Assembly (NCBI GenBank): GCA_037783545.1
Contig: JBBELK010000573.1
Location: forward strand, 124,001 to 188,000
Length of the DNA: 64,000 bases
Origin: Henricia sp. BOLD:AAB3569
Lineage: Eukaryota > Echinodermata > Asteroidea > Spinulosida > Echinasteridae
Reading direction: 5' to 3'
In this document: positions 34,529 through 47,318 of the stretch, piece after piece
How the letters are laid out: every line of letters starts with the position of its first letter
Position numbering within the stretch: the first letter of the stretch is position 1
The notes under the pieces: generated by a model
The model's database searches: none
The model's input: only the letters and a program-made list of their open reading frames with translations
Told to the model about the DNA's origin: nothing
Made by a program: the position numbers and the translations under genes

Positions 34529-37525
34529 TGCGTGTGAGCAGTCAGGAAGCCCCAACCCAGTTTTTTCTAAACTTTGAAATTTCTCTGCCATTTCCCGGCG
34601 AAAGTCTGTCAATTTTTTATGACAAGTGCGCAATATAGAGAGTTTGGAGCATGCAAAATTTAAAGTTCGTCGGAACATTTTTCGACCTCCAAATTTGCCG
34701 ACGTTTGGACCACACTTTGACCAAATTGCCGAGCCAAACTGCGGTGCGTTAACGACAGTCCGAATGACTGAGCATGCGCACAACTCAGGAGTACCCCAAA
34801 GAGGTGTGTACAGACAGCCACGGTTTGCGCGAGAGCAGTCAGGAAGCCTCAACCCAGTTTTTTCTAAACTTTGAAATTTCTCTGCCATTTCCCGGCGAAA
34901 GTCTGTCAATTTTTTATGACAAGTGCGCAATATAGAGAGTTTAGGGCATGCAAAATTTGAAGTTCGTCGGAACATTTTTCGACCTCCAAATTTGCCGACG
35001 TTTGGACCACACTTTGACCAAATTGCCGAGCCAAACTGCGGTGCGTTAACGACAGTCCGAATGACTGAGCATGCGCACAACTCAGGAGTACCACAAAGAG
35101 GTGTGTACAGACAGCCACGGTTTGCGTGAGAGCAGTCAGGAAGCCTCAACCCAGTTTTTTCTAAACTTTGAAATTTCTCTGCCATTTCCCGGCGAAAGTC
35201 TGTCAATTTTGTATGACAAGTGCGCAATATAGAGAGTTTAGGGCATGCAAAATTTGAAGTTCGTCGGAACATTTTTCGACCTCCAAATTTGCCGACGTTT
35301 GGACCACACTTTGACCAAATTGCCGAGCCAAACTGCGGTGCGTTAACGACAGTCCGAATGACTGAGCATGCGCACAACTCAGGAGTACCCCAAAGAGGTG
35401 TGTACAGACAGCCACGGTTTGCGTGTGAGCAGTCAGGAAGCCCCAACCCAGTTTTTTCTAAACTTTGAAATTTCTCTGCCATTTCCCTGCGAAAGTCTGT
35501 CATTTTTTTATGACAAGTGCGCAATATAGAGAGTTTGGAGCATGCAAAATTTGAAGTTCGTCGGAACATTTTTCGACCTCCAAATTTGCCGACGTTTGGA
35601 CCACACTTTGACCAAATTGCCGAGCCAAACTGCGGTGCGTTAACGACAGTCAGAATGACTGAGCATGCGCACAACTCAGGAGTACCCCAAAGAGGTGTGT
35701 ACAGACAGCCACGGTTTGCGTGTGAGCAGTCAGGAAGCCCCAACCCAGTTTCTTCTAAACTTTGAAATTTCTCTGCCATTTCCCGGCGAAAGTCTGTCAA
35801 TTTTTTATGACAAGTGCGCAATATAGAGAGTTTGGAGCATGCAAAATTTGAAGTTCGTCGGAACATTTTTCGACCTCCAAATTTGCCGACGTTTGGACCA
35901 CACTTTGACCAAATTGCCGAGCCAAACTGCGGTGCGTTAACGACAGTCCGAATGACTGAGCATGCGCACAACTCAGGAGTACCCCAAAGAGGTGTGTACA
36001 GACAGCCACGGTTTGCGTGTGAGCAGTCAGGAAGCCTCAACCCAGTTTTTTCTAAACTTTGAAATTTCTCTGCCATTTCCCGGCGAAAGTCTGTCAATTT
36101 TTTATGACAAGTGCGCAATATAGAGAGTTTGGAGCATGCAAAATTTAAAGTTCGTCGGAACATTTTTCGACCTCCAAATTTGCCGACGTTTGGACCACAC
36201 TTTGACCAAATTGCCGAGCCAAACTGCGGTGCGTTAACGACAGTCCGAATGACTGAGCATGCGCACAACTCAGGAGTACCCCAAAGAGGTGTGTACAGAC
36301 AGCCACGGTTTGCGCGAGAGCAGTCAGGAAGCCTCAACCCAGTTTTTTCTAAACTTTGAAATTTCTCTGCCATTTCCCGGCGAAAGTCTGTCAATTTTTT
36401 ATGACAAGTGCGCAATATAGAGAGTTTAGGGCATGCAAAATTTGAAGTTCGTCGGAACATTTTTCGACCTCCAAATTTGCCGACGTTTGGACCACACTTT
36501 GACCAAATTGCCGAGCCAAACTGCGGTGCGTTAACGACAGTCCGAATGACTGAGCATGCGCACAACTCAGGAGTACCACAAAGAGGTGTGTACAGACAGC
36601 CACGGTTTGCGTGAGAGCAGTCAGGAAGCCTCAACCCAGTTTTTTCTAAACTTTGAAATTTCTCTGCCATTTCCCGGCGAAAGTCTGTCAATTTTGTATG
36701 ACAAGTGCGCAATATAGAGAGTTTAGGGCATGCAAAATTTGAAGTTCGTCGGAACATTTTTCGACCTCCAAATTTGCCGACGTTTGGACCACACTTTGAC
36801 CAAATTGCCGAGCCAAACTGCGGTGCGTTAACGACAGTCCGAATGACTGAGCATGCGCACAACTCAGGAGTACCCCAAAGAGGTGTGTACAGACAGCCAC
36901 GGTTTGCGTGTGAGCAGTCAGGAAGCCCCAACCCAGTTTTTTCTAAACTTTGAAATTTCTCTGCCATTTCCCTGCGAAAGTCTGTCATTTTTTTATGACA
37001 AGTGCGCAATATAGAGAGTTTGGAGCATGCAAAATTTGAAGTTCGTCGGAACATTTTTCGACCTCCAAATTTGCCGACGTTTGGACCACACTTTGACCAA
37101 ATTGCCGAGCCAAACTGCGGTGCGTTAACGACAGTCAGAATGACTGAGCATGCGCACAACTCAGGAGTACCCCAAAGAGGTGTGTACAGACAGCCACGGT
37201 TTGCGTGTGAGCAGTCAGGAAGCCCCAACCCAGTTTCTTCTAAACTTTGAAATTTCTCTGCCATTTCCCGGCGAAAGTCTGTCAATTTTTTATGACAAGT
37301 GCGCAATATAGAGAGTTTGGAGCATGCAAAATTTGAAGTTCGTCGGAACATTTTTCGACCTCCAAATTTGCCGACGTTTGGACCACACTTTGACCAAATT
37401 GCCGAGCCAAACTGCGGTGCGTTAACGACAGTCCGAATGACTGAGCATGCGCACAACTCAGGAGTACCCCAAAGAGGTGTGTACAGACAGCCACGGTTTG
37501 CGTGTGAGCAGTCAGGAAGCCCCAA
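34013..37525 (-). other. Longest satellite open frame (1170 codons), probably not a gene
   Basis: The minus-strand frame of the monomer has 99 codons and no stop, so frames stay open until an indel shifts them. Here about eleven monomers in a row are read in this frame as 99-residue repeats rich in Cys, Arg and Lys (phrases such as CSVIRTVVNAPQFG and SILRTCHKKLTDFRREMAEK). The frame then shifts at a T-run and ends in a second frame. Repeats differ by many non-synonymous changes (R/H/P, G/R, P/S, K/T/N) and by frameshifts, as expected without selection on protein. No signal peptide, domain or regulated start is evident. A transcribed satellite RNA is possible; a protein gene is unlikely. Confidence 0.25.
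34554..37521 (+). repeat. Five-monomer higher-order repeat (1485 bp), two copies
   Basis: 34554-36036 and 36039-37521 match monomer for monomer at an offset of exactly five monomers. Marks shared in order are 'aaatttaaagttcg', 'gtaccacaaag', 'caattttgtatg', 'tttccctgcg' with 'gtcattttttta', 'cagtcagaatg' and 'cagtttcttc'. Because 1485 is divisible by 3 and no T-run indel intervenes, this is where the longest uninterrupted minus-strand frame lies. Confidence 0.87.
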
Positions 37526-37798
37526 CCCAGTTTTTTTCTAAACTTTGAAATTTCTCTGCCATTTCCCGGCGAAAGTCTGTCAATTTTTTTATGACAAGTG
37601 CGCAATATAGAGAGTTTGGAGCATGCAAAATTTAAAGTTCGTCGGAACATTTTTCGACCTCCAAATTTGCCGACGTTTGGACCACACTTTGACCAAATTG
37701 CCGAGCCAAACTGCGGTGCGTTAACGACAGTCCGAATGACTGAGCATGCGCACAACTCAGGAGTACCCCAAAGAGGTGTGTACAGACAGCCACGGTTA

Positions 37799-40700
37799 GC
37801 GCGAGAGCAGTCAGGAAGCCTCAACCCATTTTTTTCTAAACTTTGAAATTTCTCTGCCATTTCCCGGCGAAAGTCTGTCAATTTTTTATGACAAGTGCGC
37901 AATATAGAGAGTTTAGGGCATGCAAAATTTGAAGTTCGTCGGAACATTTTTCGACCTCCAAATTTGCCGACGTTTGGACCACACTTTGACCAAATTGCCG
38001 AGCCAAACTGCGGTGCGTTAACGACAGTCCGAATGACTGAGCATGCGCACAACTCAGGAGTACCCCAAAGAGGTGTGTACAGACAGCCACGGTTTGCGTG
38101 AGAGCAGTCAGGAAGCCTCAACCCAGTTTTTTCTAAACTTTGAAATTTCTCTGCCATTTCCCGGCGAAAGTCTGTCAATTTTTTATGACAAGTGCGCAAT
38201 ATAGAGAGTTTAGGGCATGCAAAATTTGAAGTTCGTCGGAACATTTTTCGACCTCCAAATTTGCCGACGTTTGGACCACACTTTGACCAAATTGCCGAGC
38301 CAAACTGCGGTGCGTTAACGACAGTCCGAATGACTGAGCATGCGCACAACTCAGGAGTACCCCAAAGAGGTGTGTACAGACAGCCACGGTTTGCGGGAGA
38401 GCAGTCAGGAAGCCTCAACCCAGTTTTTTCTAAACTTTGAAATTTCTCTGCCATTTCCCGGCGAAAGTCTGTCAATTTTTTTATGACAAGTGCGCAATAT
38501 AGAGAGTTTAAGGCATGAAAAATTTGAAGTTCGTCGGAACATTTTTCGACCTCCAAATTTGCCGACGTTTGGACCACACTTTGACCAAATTGCCGAGCCA
38601 AACTGCGGTGCGTTAACGACAGTCCGAATGACTGAGCATGCGCACAACTCAGGAGTACCCCAAAGAGGTGTGTACATACAGCCACGGTTTGCGCGAGAGC
38701 AGTCAGGAAGCCTCAACCCAGTTTTTTCTAAACTTTGAAATTTCTCTGCCATTTCCCGGCGAAAGTCTGTCAATTTTTTATGACAAGTGCGCAATATAGA
38801 GAGTTTAGGGCATGCAAAATTTGAAGTTCGTCGGAACATTTTTCGACCTCCAAATTTGCCGACGTTTGGACCACACTTTGACCAAATTGCCGAGCCAAAC
38901 TGCGGTGCGTTAACGACAGTCCGAATGACTGAGCATGCGCACAACTCAGGAGTACCCCAAAGAGGTGTGTACAGACAGCCACGGTTTGCGTGAGAGCAGT
39001 CAGGAAGCCTCAACCCAGTTTTTTCTAAACTTTGAAATTTCTCTGCCATTTCCCGGCGAAAGTCTGTCAATTTTTTATGACAAGTGCGCAATATAGAGAG
39101 TTTAGGGCATGCAAAATTTGAAGTTCGTCGGAACATTTTTCGACCTCCAAATTTGCCGACGTTTGGACCACACTTTGACCAAATTGCCGAGCCAAACTGC
39201 GGTGCGTTAACGACAGTCCGAATGACTGAGCATGCGCACAACTCAGGAGTACCCCAAATAGGTGTGTACAGACAGCTACGGTTTGCGTGAGAGCAGTCAG
39301 GAAGCCTCAACCCAGTTTTTTCTAAACTTTGAAATTTCTCTGCCATTTCCCGGCGAAAGTCTGTCAATTTTTTATGACAAGTGCGCAATATAGAGAGTTT
39401 AGGGCATGCAAAATTTGAAGTTCGTCGGAACATTTTTCGACCTCCAAATTCGCCGACGTTTGGACCACACTTTGACCAAATTGCCGAGCCAAACTGCGGT
39501 GCGTTAACGACAGTCCGAATGACTGAGCATGCGCACAACTCAGGAGTACCCCAAAGAGGTGTGTACAGACAGCCACGGTTTACGGGAGAGCAGTCAGGAA
39601 GCCTCAACCCAGTTTTTTCTAAACTTTGAAATTTCTCTGCCATTTACCGGCGAAAGTCTGTCAATTTTTTATGACAAGTGCGCAATATAGAGAGTTTAGG
39701 GCATGCAAAATTTGAAGTTCGTCGGAACATTTTTCGACCTCCAAATTTGCCGACGTTTGGACCACACTTTGACCAAATTGCCGAGCCAAACTGCGGTGCG
39801 TTAACGACAGTCCGAATGACTGAGCATGCGCACAACTCAGGAGTACCCCAAAGAGGTGTGTACAGACAGCCACGGTTTGCGCGAGAGCAGTCAGGAAGCC
39901 TCAACCCAGTTTTTTTCTAAACTTTGAAATTTATCTGCCATTTCCCGGCGAAAGTCTGTCAGTTTTTTATGACAAGTGCGCAATATAGAGAGTTTAGGGC
40001 ATGCAAAATTTGAAGTTCGTCGGAACATTTTTCGACCTCCAAATTTGCCGACGTTTGGACCACACTTTGACCAAATTGCCGAGCCAAACTGCGGTGCGTT
40101 AACGACAGTCCGAATGACTGAGCATGCGCACAACTCAGGAGTACCCCAAAGAGGTATGTACAGACAGCCACGGTTTACGTGAGAGCAGTCAGTAAGCCTC
40201 AACCCAGTTTTTTCTAAACTTTGAAATTTCTCTGCCATTTCCCGGCGAAAGTCTGTCAATTTTTTTATGACAAGTGCGCAATATAGAGAGTTTAGGGCAT
40301 GCAAAATTTGAAGTTCGTCGGAACATTTTTCGACCTCCAAATTTGCCGACGTTTGGACCACACTTTGACCAAATTTCCGAGCCAAACTGCGGTGCGTTAA
40401 CGACAGTCCGAATGACTGAGCATGCGCACAACTCAGGAGTACCCCAAAGAGGTGTGTACAGACAGCCACGGTTTGCGCGAGAGCAGTCAGGAAGCCTCAA
40501 CCCAGTTTTTTCTAAACTTTGAAATTTCTCTGCCATTTCCCGGCGAAAGTCTGTCAATTTTTTATGACAAGTGCGCAATATAGAGAGTTTAGGGCATGCA
40601 AAATTTGAAGTTCGTCGGAACATTTTTCGACCTCCAAATTTGCCGACGTTTGGACCACACTTTGACCAAATTGCCGAGCCAAACTGCGGTGCGTTAACGA

Positions 40701-41070
40701 CAGTCCGAATGACTGAGCATGCGCACAACTCAGGAGTACCCCAAAGAGGTGTGTACAGACAGCCACGGTTTGCGTGAGAGCAGTCAGGAAGCATCAACCC
40801 AGTTTTTTCTAAACTTTGAAATTTCTCTGCCATTTCCCGGCGAAAGTCTGTCAATTTTTTATGACAAGTGCGCAATATAGAGAGTTTAGGGCATGCAAAA
40901 TTTGAAGTTCGTCGGAACATTTTTCGACCTCCAAATTTGCCGACGTTTGGACCACACTTTGACCAAATTGCCGAGCCAAACTGCGGTGCGTTAACGACAG
41001 TCCGAATGACTGAGCATGCGCACAACTCAGGAGTACCCCAAAGAGGTGTGTACAGACAGCCACGGTTTGC
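37799..41070 (+). repeat. 3.3-kb duplicated block, copy 2 (partner 29176-32447)
   Basis: Direct copy of 29176-32447 with one substitution seen. It is an island of A-type monomers with B-type monomers on both sides (ggagcatg copies end near 37.6 kb and resume near 41.4 kb). A block of A-type DNA has therefore been placed within a B-containing region by long-range exchange. Confidence 0.86.
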
Positions 41071-43218
41071 GCGAGAGCAGTCAGGAAGCATCAACCCAGT
41101 TTTGTCTAAACTTTGAAATTTCTCTGCCATTTCCCGGCGAAAGTCTGTCAATTTTGTATGACAAGTGCGCAATATAGAGAGTTTAGGGCATGCAAAATTT
41201 GAAGTTCGTCGGAACATTTTTCGACCTCCAAATTTGCCGACGTTTGGACCACACTTTGACCAAATTGCCGAGCCAAACTGCGGTGCGTTAACGACAGTCC
41301 GAATGACTGAGCATGCGCACAACTCAGGAGTACCCCAAAGAGGTGTGTACAGACAGCCACGGTTTGCGTGTGAGCAGTCAGGAAGCCCCAACCCAGTTTC
41401 TTCTAAACTTTGAAATTTCTCTGCCATTTCCCGGCGAAAGTCTGTCAATTTTTTATGACAAGTGCGCAATATAGAGAGTTTGGAGCATGCAAAATTTGAA
41501 GTTCGTCGGAACATTTTTCGACCTCCAAATTTGCCGACGTTTGGACCACACTTTGACCAAATTGCCGAGCCAAACTGCGGTGCGTTAACGACAGTCCGAA
41601 TGACTGAGCATGCGCACAACTCAGGAGTACCCCAAAGAGGTGTGTACAGACAGCCACGGTTTGCGTGTGAGCAGTCAGGAAGCCCCAACCCAGTTTTTTT
41701 CTAAACTTTGAAATTTCTCTGCCATTTCCCGGCGAAAGTCTGTCAATTTTTTTATGACAAGTGCGCAATATAGAGAGTTTGGAGCATGCAAAATTTGAAG
41801 TTCGTCGGAACATTTTTCGACCTCCAAATTTGCCGACGTTTGGACCACACTTTGACCAAATTGCCGAGCCAAACTGCGGTGCGTTAACGACAGTCCGAAT
41901 GACTGAGCATGCGCACAACTCAGGAGTACCCCAAAGAGGTGTGTACAGACAGCCACGGTTTGCGTGTGAGCAGTCAGGAAGCCCCAACCCAGTTTTTTCT
42001 AAACTTTGAAATTTCTCTGCCATTTCCCGGCGAAAGTCTGTCAATTTTTTATGACAAGTGCGCAATATAGAGAGTTTGGAGCATGCAAAATTTAAAGTTC
42101 GTCGGAACATTTTTCGACCTCCAAATTTGCCGACGTTTGGACCACACTTTGACCAAATTGCCGAGCCAAACTGCGGTGCGTTAACGACAGTCCGAATGAC
42201 TGAGCATGCGCACAACTCAGGAGTACCCCAAAGAGGTGTGTACAGACAGCCACGGTTTGCGCGAGAGCAGTCAGGAAGCCTCAACCCAGTTTTTTCTAAA
42301 CTTTGAAATTTCTCTGCCATTTCCCGGCGAAAGTCTGTCAATTTTTTATGACAAGTGCGCAATATAGAGAGTTTAGGGCATGCAAAATTTGAAGTTCGTC
42401 GGAACATTTTTCGACCTCCAAATTTGCCGACGTTTGGACCACACTTTGACCAAATTGCCGAGCCAAACTGCGGTGCGTTAACGACAGTCCGAATGACTGA
42501 GCATGCGCACAACTCAGGAGTACCCCAAAGAGGTGTGTACAGACAGCCACGGTTTGCGTGAGAGCAGTCAGGAAGCATCAACCCAGTTTTTTCTAAACTT
42601 TGAAATTTCTCTGCCATTTCCCGGCGAAAGTCTGTCAATTTTTTATGACAAGTGCGCAATATAGAGAGTTTAGGGCATGCAAAATTTGAAGTTCGTCGGA
42701 ACATTTTTCGACCTCCAAATTTGCCGACGTTTGGACCACACTTTGACCAAATTGCCGAGCCAAACTGCGGTGCGTTAACGACAGTCCGAATGACTGAGCA
42801 TGCGCACAACTCAGGAGTACCCCAAAGAGGTGTGTACAGACAGCCACGGTTTGCGTGAGAGCAGTCAGAAAGCCTCAACCCAGTTTTTTTCTAAACTTTG
42901 AAATTTCTCTGCCATTTCCCGGCGAAAGTCTGTCAATTTTTTATGACAAGTGCGCAATATAGAGAGTTTAGGGCATGCAAAATTTGAAGTTCGTCGGAAC
43001 ATTTTTCGACCTCCAAATTCGCCGACGTTTGGACCACACTTTGACCAAATTGCCGAGCCAAACTGCGGTGCGTTAACGACAGTCCGAATGACTGAGCATG
43101 CGCACAACTCAGGAGTACCACAAAGAGGTGTGTACAGACAGCCACGGTTTGCGTGAGAGCAGTCAGGAAGCCTCAACCCAGTTTTTTCTAAACTTTGAAA
43201 TTTCTCTGCCATTTCCCG
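40377..43218 (+). repeat. 2.8-kb duplicated block, copy 1 (partner 47217-50058)
   Basis: About ten monomers match 6840 bp downstream (23 monomers plus 9 bp). They share 'gaagcatcaaccc' monomers, 'cagttttgtctaaac', seven-T runs, 'aaatttaaagttcg', 'gcagtcagaaagcc' and 'aaattcgcc' with 'gtaccacaaag'. One difference is seen (gcgag at 41072 against gtgag at 47912). The left limit is the ttccgag/tgccgag site near 40376 and 47216. The right limit is cccggcg/cccgggg near 43219 and 50059. Confidence 0.85.
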
Positions 43219-44162
43219 GCGAAAGTCTGTCAATTTTGTATGACAAGTGCGCAATATAGAGAGTTTAGGGCATGCAAAATTTGAAGTTCGTCGGAACATT
43301 TTTCGACCTCCAAATTTGCCGACGTTTGGACCACACTTTGACCAAATTGCCGAGCCAAACTGCGGTGCGTTAACGACAGTCCGAATGACTGAGCATGCGC
43401 ACAACTCAGGAGTACCCCAAAGAGGTGTGTACAGACAGCCACGGTTTGCGTGTGAGCAGTCAGGAAGCCCCAACCCAGTTTTTTCTAAACTTTGAAATTT
43501 CTCTGCCATTTCCCTGCGAAAGTCTGTCATTTTTTTATGACAAGTGCGCAATATAGAGAGTTTGGAGCATGCAAAATTTGAAGTTCGTCGGAACATTTTT
43601 CGACCTCCAAATTTGCCGACGTTTGGACCACACTTTGACCAAATTGCCGAGCCAAACTGCGGTGCGTTAACGACAGTCAGAATGACTGAGCATGCGCACA
43701 ACTCAGGAGTACCCCAAAGAGGTGTGTACAGACAGCCACGGTTTGCGTGTGAGCAGTCAGGAAGCCCCAACCCAGTTTCTTCTAAACTTTGAAATTTCTC
43801 TGCCATTTCCCGGCGAAAGTCTGTCAATTTTTTATGACAAGTGCGCAATATAGAGAGTTTGGAGCATGCAAAATTTGAAGTTCGTCGGAACATTTTTCGA
43901 CCTCCAAATTTGCCGACGTTTGGACCACACTTTGACCAAATTGCCGAGCCAAACTGCGGTGCGTTAACGACAGTCCGAATGACTGAGCATGCGCACAACT
44001 CAGGAGTACCCCAAAGAGGTGTGTACAGACAGCCACGGTTTGCGTGTGAGCAGTCAGGAAGCCCCAACCCAGTTTTTTTCTAAACTTTGAAATTTCTCTG
44101 CCATTTCCCGGCGAAAGTCTGTCAATTTTTTTATGACAAGTGCGCAATATAGAGAGTTTGGA

Positions 44163-47100
44163 GCATGCAAAATTTGAAGTTCGTCGGAACATTTTTCGAC
44201 CTCCAAATTTGCCGACGTTTGGACCACACTTTGACCAAATTGCCGAGCCAAACTGCGGTGCGTTAACGACAGTCCGAATGACTGAGCATGCGCACAACTC
44301 AGGAGTACCCCAAAGAGGTGTGTACAGACAGCCACGGTTTGCGTGTGAGCAGTCAGGAAGCCCCAACCCAGTTTTTTCTAAACTTTGAAATTTCTCTGCC
44401 ATTTCCCGGCGAAAGTCTGTCAATTTTTTATGACAAGTGCGCAATATAGAGAGTTTGGAGCATGCAAAATTTAAAGTTCGTCGGAACATTTTTCGACCTC
44501 CAAATTTGCCGACGTTTGGACCACACTTTGACCAAATTGCCGAGCCAAACTGCGGTGCGTTAACGACAGTCCGAATGACTGAGCATGCGCACAACTCAGG
44601 AGTACCCCAAAGAGGTGTGTACAGACAGCCACGGTTTGCGTGTGAGCAGTCAGGAAGCCCCAACCCAGTTTTTTCTAAACTTTGAAATTTCTCTGCCATT
44701 TCCCGGCGAAAGTCTGTCAATTTGTTATGACAAGTGCGCAATATAGAGAGTTTGGAGCATGCAAAATTTGAAGTTCGTCGGAACATTTTTCGACCTCCAA
44801 ATTTGCCGACGTTTGGACCACACTTTGACCAAATTGCCGAGCCAAACTGCGGTGCGTTAACGACAGTCCGAATGACTGAGCATGCGCACAACTCAGGAGT
44901 ACCCCAAAGAGGTGTGTACAGACAGCCACGGTTTGCGCGAGAGCAGTCAGGAAGCCTCAACCCAGTTTTTTTCTAAACTTTGAAATTTATCTGCCATTTC
45001 CCGGCGAAAGTCTGTCAGTTTTTTATGACAAGTGCGCAATATAGAGAGTTTAGGGCATGCAAAATTTGAAGTTCGTCGGAACATTTTTCGACCTCCAAAT
45101 TTGCCGACGTTTGGACCACACTTTGAACAAATTGCCGAGCCAAACTGCGGTGCGTTAACGACAGTCCGAATGACTGAGCATGCGCACAACTCAGGAGTAC
45201 CCCAAAGAGGTGTGTACAGACAGCCACGGTTTACGTGAGAGCAGTCAGTAAGCCTCAACCCAGTTTTTTCTAAACTTTGAAATTTCTCTGCCATTTCCCG
45301 GCGAAAGTCTGTCAATTTTTTTATGACAAGTGCGCAATATAGAGAGTTTAGGGCATGCAAAATTTGAAGTTCGTCGGAACATTTTTCGACCTCCAAATTT
45401 GCCGACGTTTGGACCACACTTTGACCAAATTGCCGAGCCAAACTGCGGTGCGTTAACGACAGTCCGAATGACTGAGCATGCGCACAACTCAGGAGTACCC
45501 CAAAGAGGTGTGTACAGACAGCCACGGTTTGCGCGAGAGCAGTCAGGAAGCCTCAACCCAGTTTTTTCTAAACTTTGAAATTTCTCTGCCATTTCCCGGC
45601 GAAAGTCTGTCAATTTTTTATGACAAGTGCGCAATATAGAGAGTTTAGGGCATGCAAAATTTGAAGTTCGTCGGAACATTTTTCGACCTCCAAATTTGCC
45701 GACGTTTGGACCACACTTTGACCAAATTGCCGAGCCAAACTGCGGTGCGTTAACGACAGTCCGAATGACTGAGCATGCGCACAACTCAGGAGTACCCCAA
45801 AGAGGTGTGTACAGACAGCCACGGTTTGCGTGTGAGCAGTCAGGAAGCCCCAACCCAGTTTTTTCTAAACTTTGAAATTTCTCTGCCATTTCCCGGCGAA
45901 AGTCTGTCAATTTTTTATGACAAGTGCGCAATATAGAGAGTTTGGAGCATGCAAAATTTAAAGTTCGTCGGAACATTTTTCGACCTCCAAATTTGCCGAC
46001 GTTTGGACCACACTTTGACCAAATTGCCGAGCCAAACTGCGGTGCGTTAACGACAGTCCGAATGACTGAGCATGCGCACAACTCAGGAGTACCCCAAAGA
46101 GGTGTGTACAGACAGCCACGGTTTGCGTGTGAGCAGTCAGGAAGCCCCAACCCAGTTTTTTCTAAACTTTGAAATTTATCTGCCATTTCCCGGCGAAAGT
46201 CTGTCAATTTGTTATGACAAGTGCGCAATATAGAGAGTTTGGAGCATGCAAAATTTGAAGTTCGTCGGAACATTTTTCGACCTCCAAATTTGCCGACGTT
46301 TGGACCACACTTTGACCAAATTGCCGAGCCAAACTGCGGTGCGTTAACGACAGTCCGAATGACTGAGCATGCGCACAACTCAGGAGTACCCCAAAGAGGT
46401 GTGTACAGACAGCCACGGTTTGCGCGAGAGCAGTCAGGAAGCCTCAACCCAGTTTTTTTCTAAACTTTGAAATTTATCTGCCATTTCCCGGCGAAAGTCT
46501 GTCAGTTTTTTATGACAAGTGCGCAATATAGAGAGTTTAGGGCATGCAAAATTTGAAGTTCGTCGGAACATTTTTCGACCTCCAAATTTGCCGACGTTTG
46601 GACCACACTTTGAACAAATTGCCGAGCCAAACTGCGGTGCGTTAACGACAGTCCGAATGACTGAGCATGCGCACAACTCAGGAGTACCCCAAAGAGGTGT
46701 GTACAGACAGCCACGGTTTACGTGAGAGCAGTCAGTAAGCCTCAACCCAGTTTTTTCTAAACTTTGAAATTTCTCTGCCATTTCCCGGCGAAAGTCTGTC
46801 AATTTTTTTATGACAAGTGCGCAATATAGAGAGTTTAGGGCATGCAAAATTTGAAGTTCGTCGGAACATTTTTCGACCTCCAAATTTGCCGACGTTTGGA
46901 CCACACTTTGACCAAATTGCCGAGCCAAACTGCGGTGCGTTAACGACAGTCCGAATGACTGAGCATGCGCACAACTCAGGAGTACCCCAAAGAGGTGTGT
47001 ACAGACAGCCACGGTTTGCGCGAGAGCAGTCAGGAAGCCTCAACCCAGTTTTTTCTAAACTTTGAAATTTCTCTGCCATTTCCCGGCGAAAGTCTGTCAA

Positions 47101-47318
47101 TTTTTTATGACAAGTGCGCAATATAGAGAGTTTAGGGCATGCAAAATTTGAAGTTCGTCGGAACATTTTTCGACCTCCAAATTTGCCGACGTTTGGACCA
47201 CACTTTGACCAAATTGCCGAGCCAAACTGCGGTGCGTTAACGACAGTCCGAATGACTGAGCATGCGCACAACTCAGGAGTACCCCAAAGAGGTGTGTACA
47301 GACAGCCACGGTTTGCGC
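44163..47318 (+). repeat. Five-monomer higher-order repeat (1487 bp), about 2.1 copies
   Basis: 44163-45831 and 45650-47318 match at an offset of 1487 bp. They share 'aaatttaaagttcg', 'caatttgttatg', 'gtcagttttttatg', 'tttgaacaaattg', 'ggtttacgtg' with 'cagtaagcc', and a seven-T run. One difference is aaatttctc near 44690 against aaatttatc near 46177. Confidence 0.82.
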
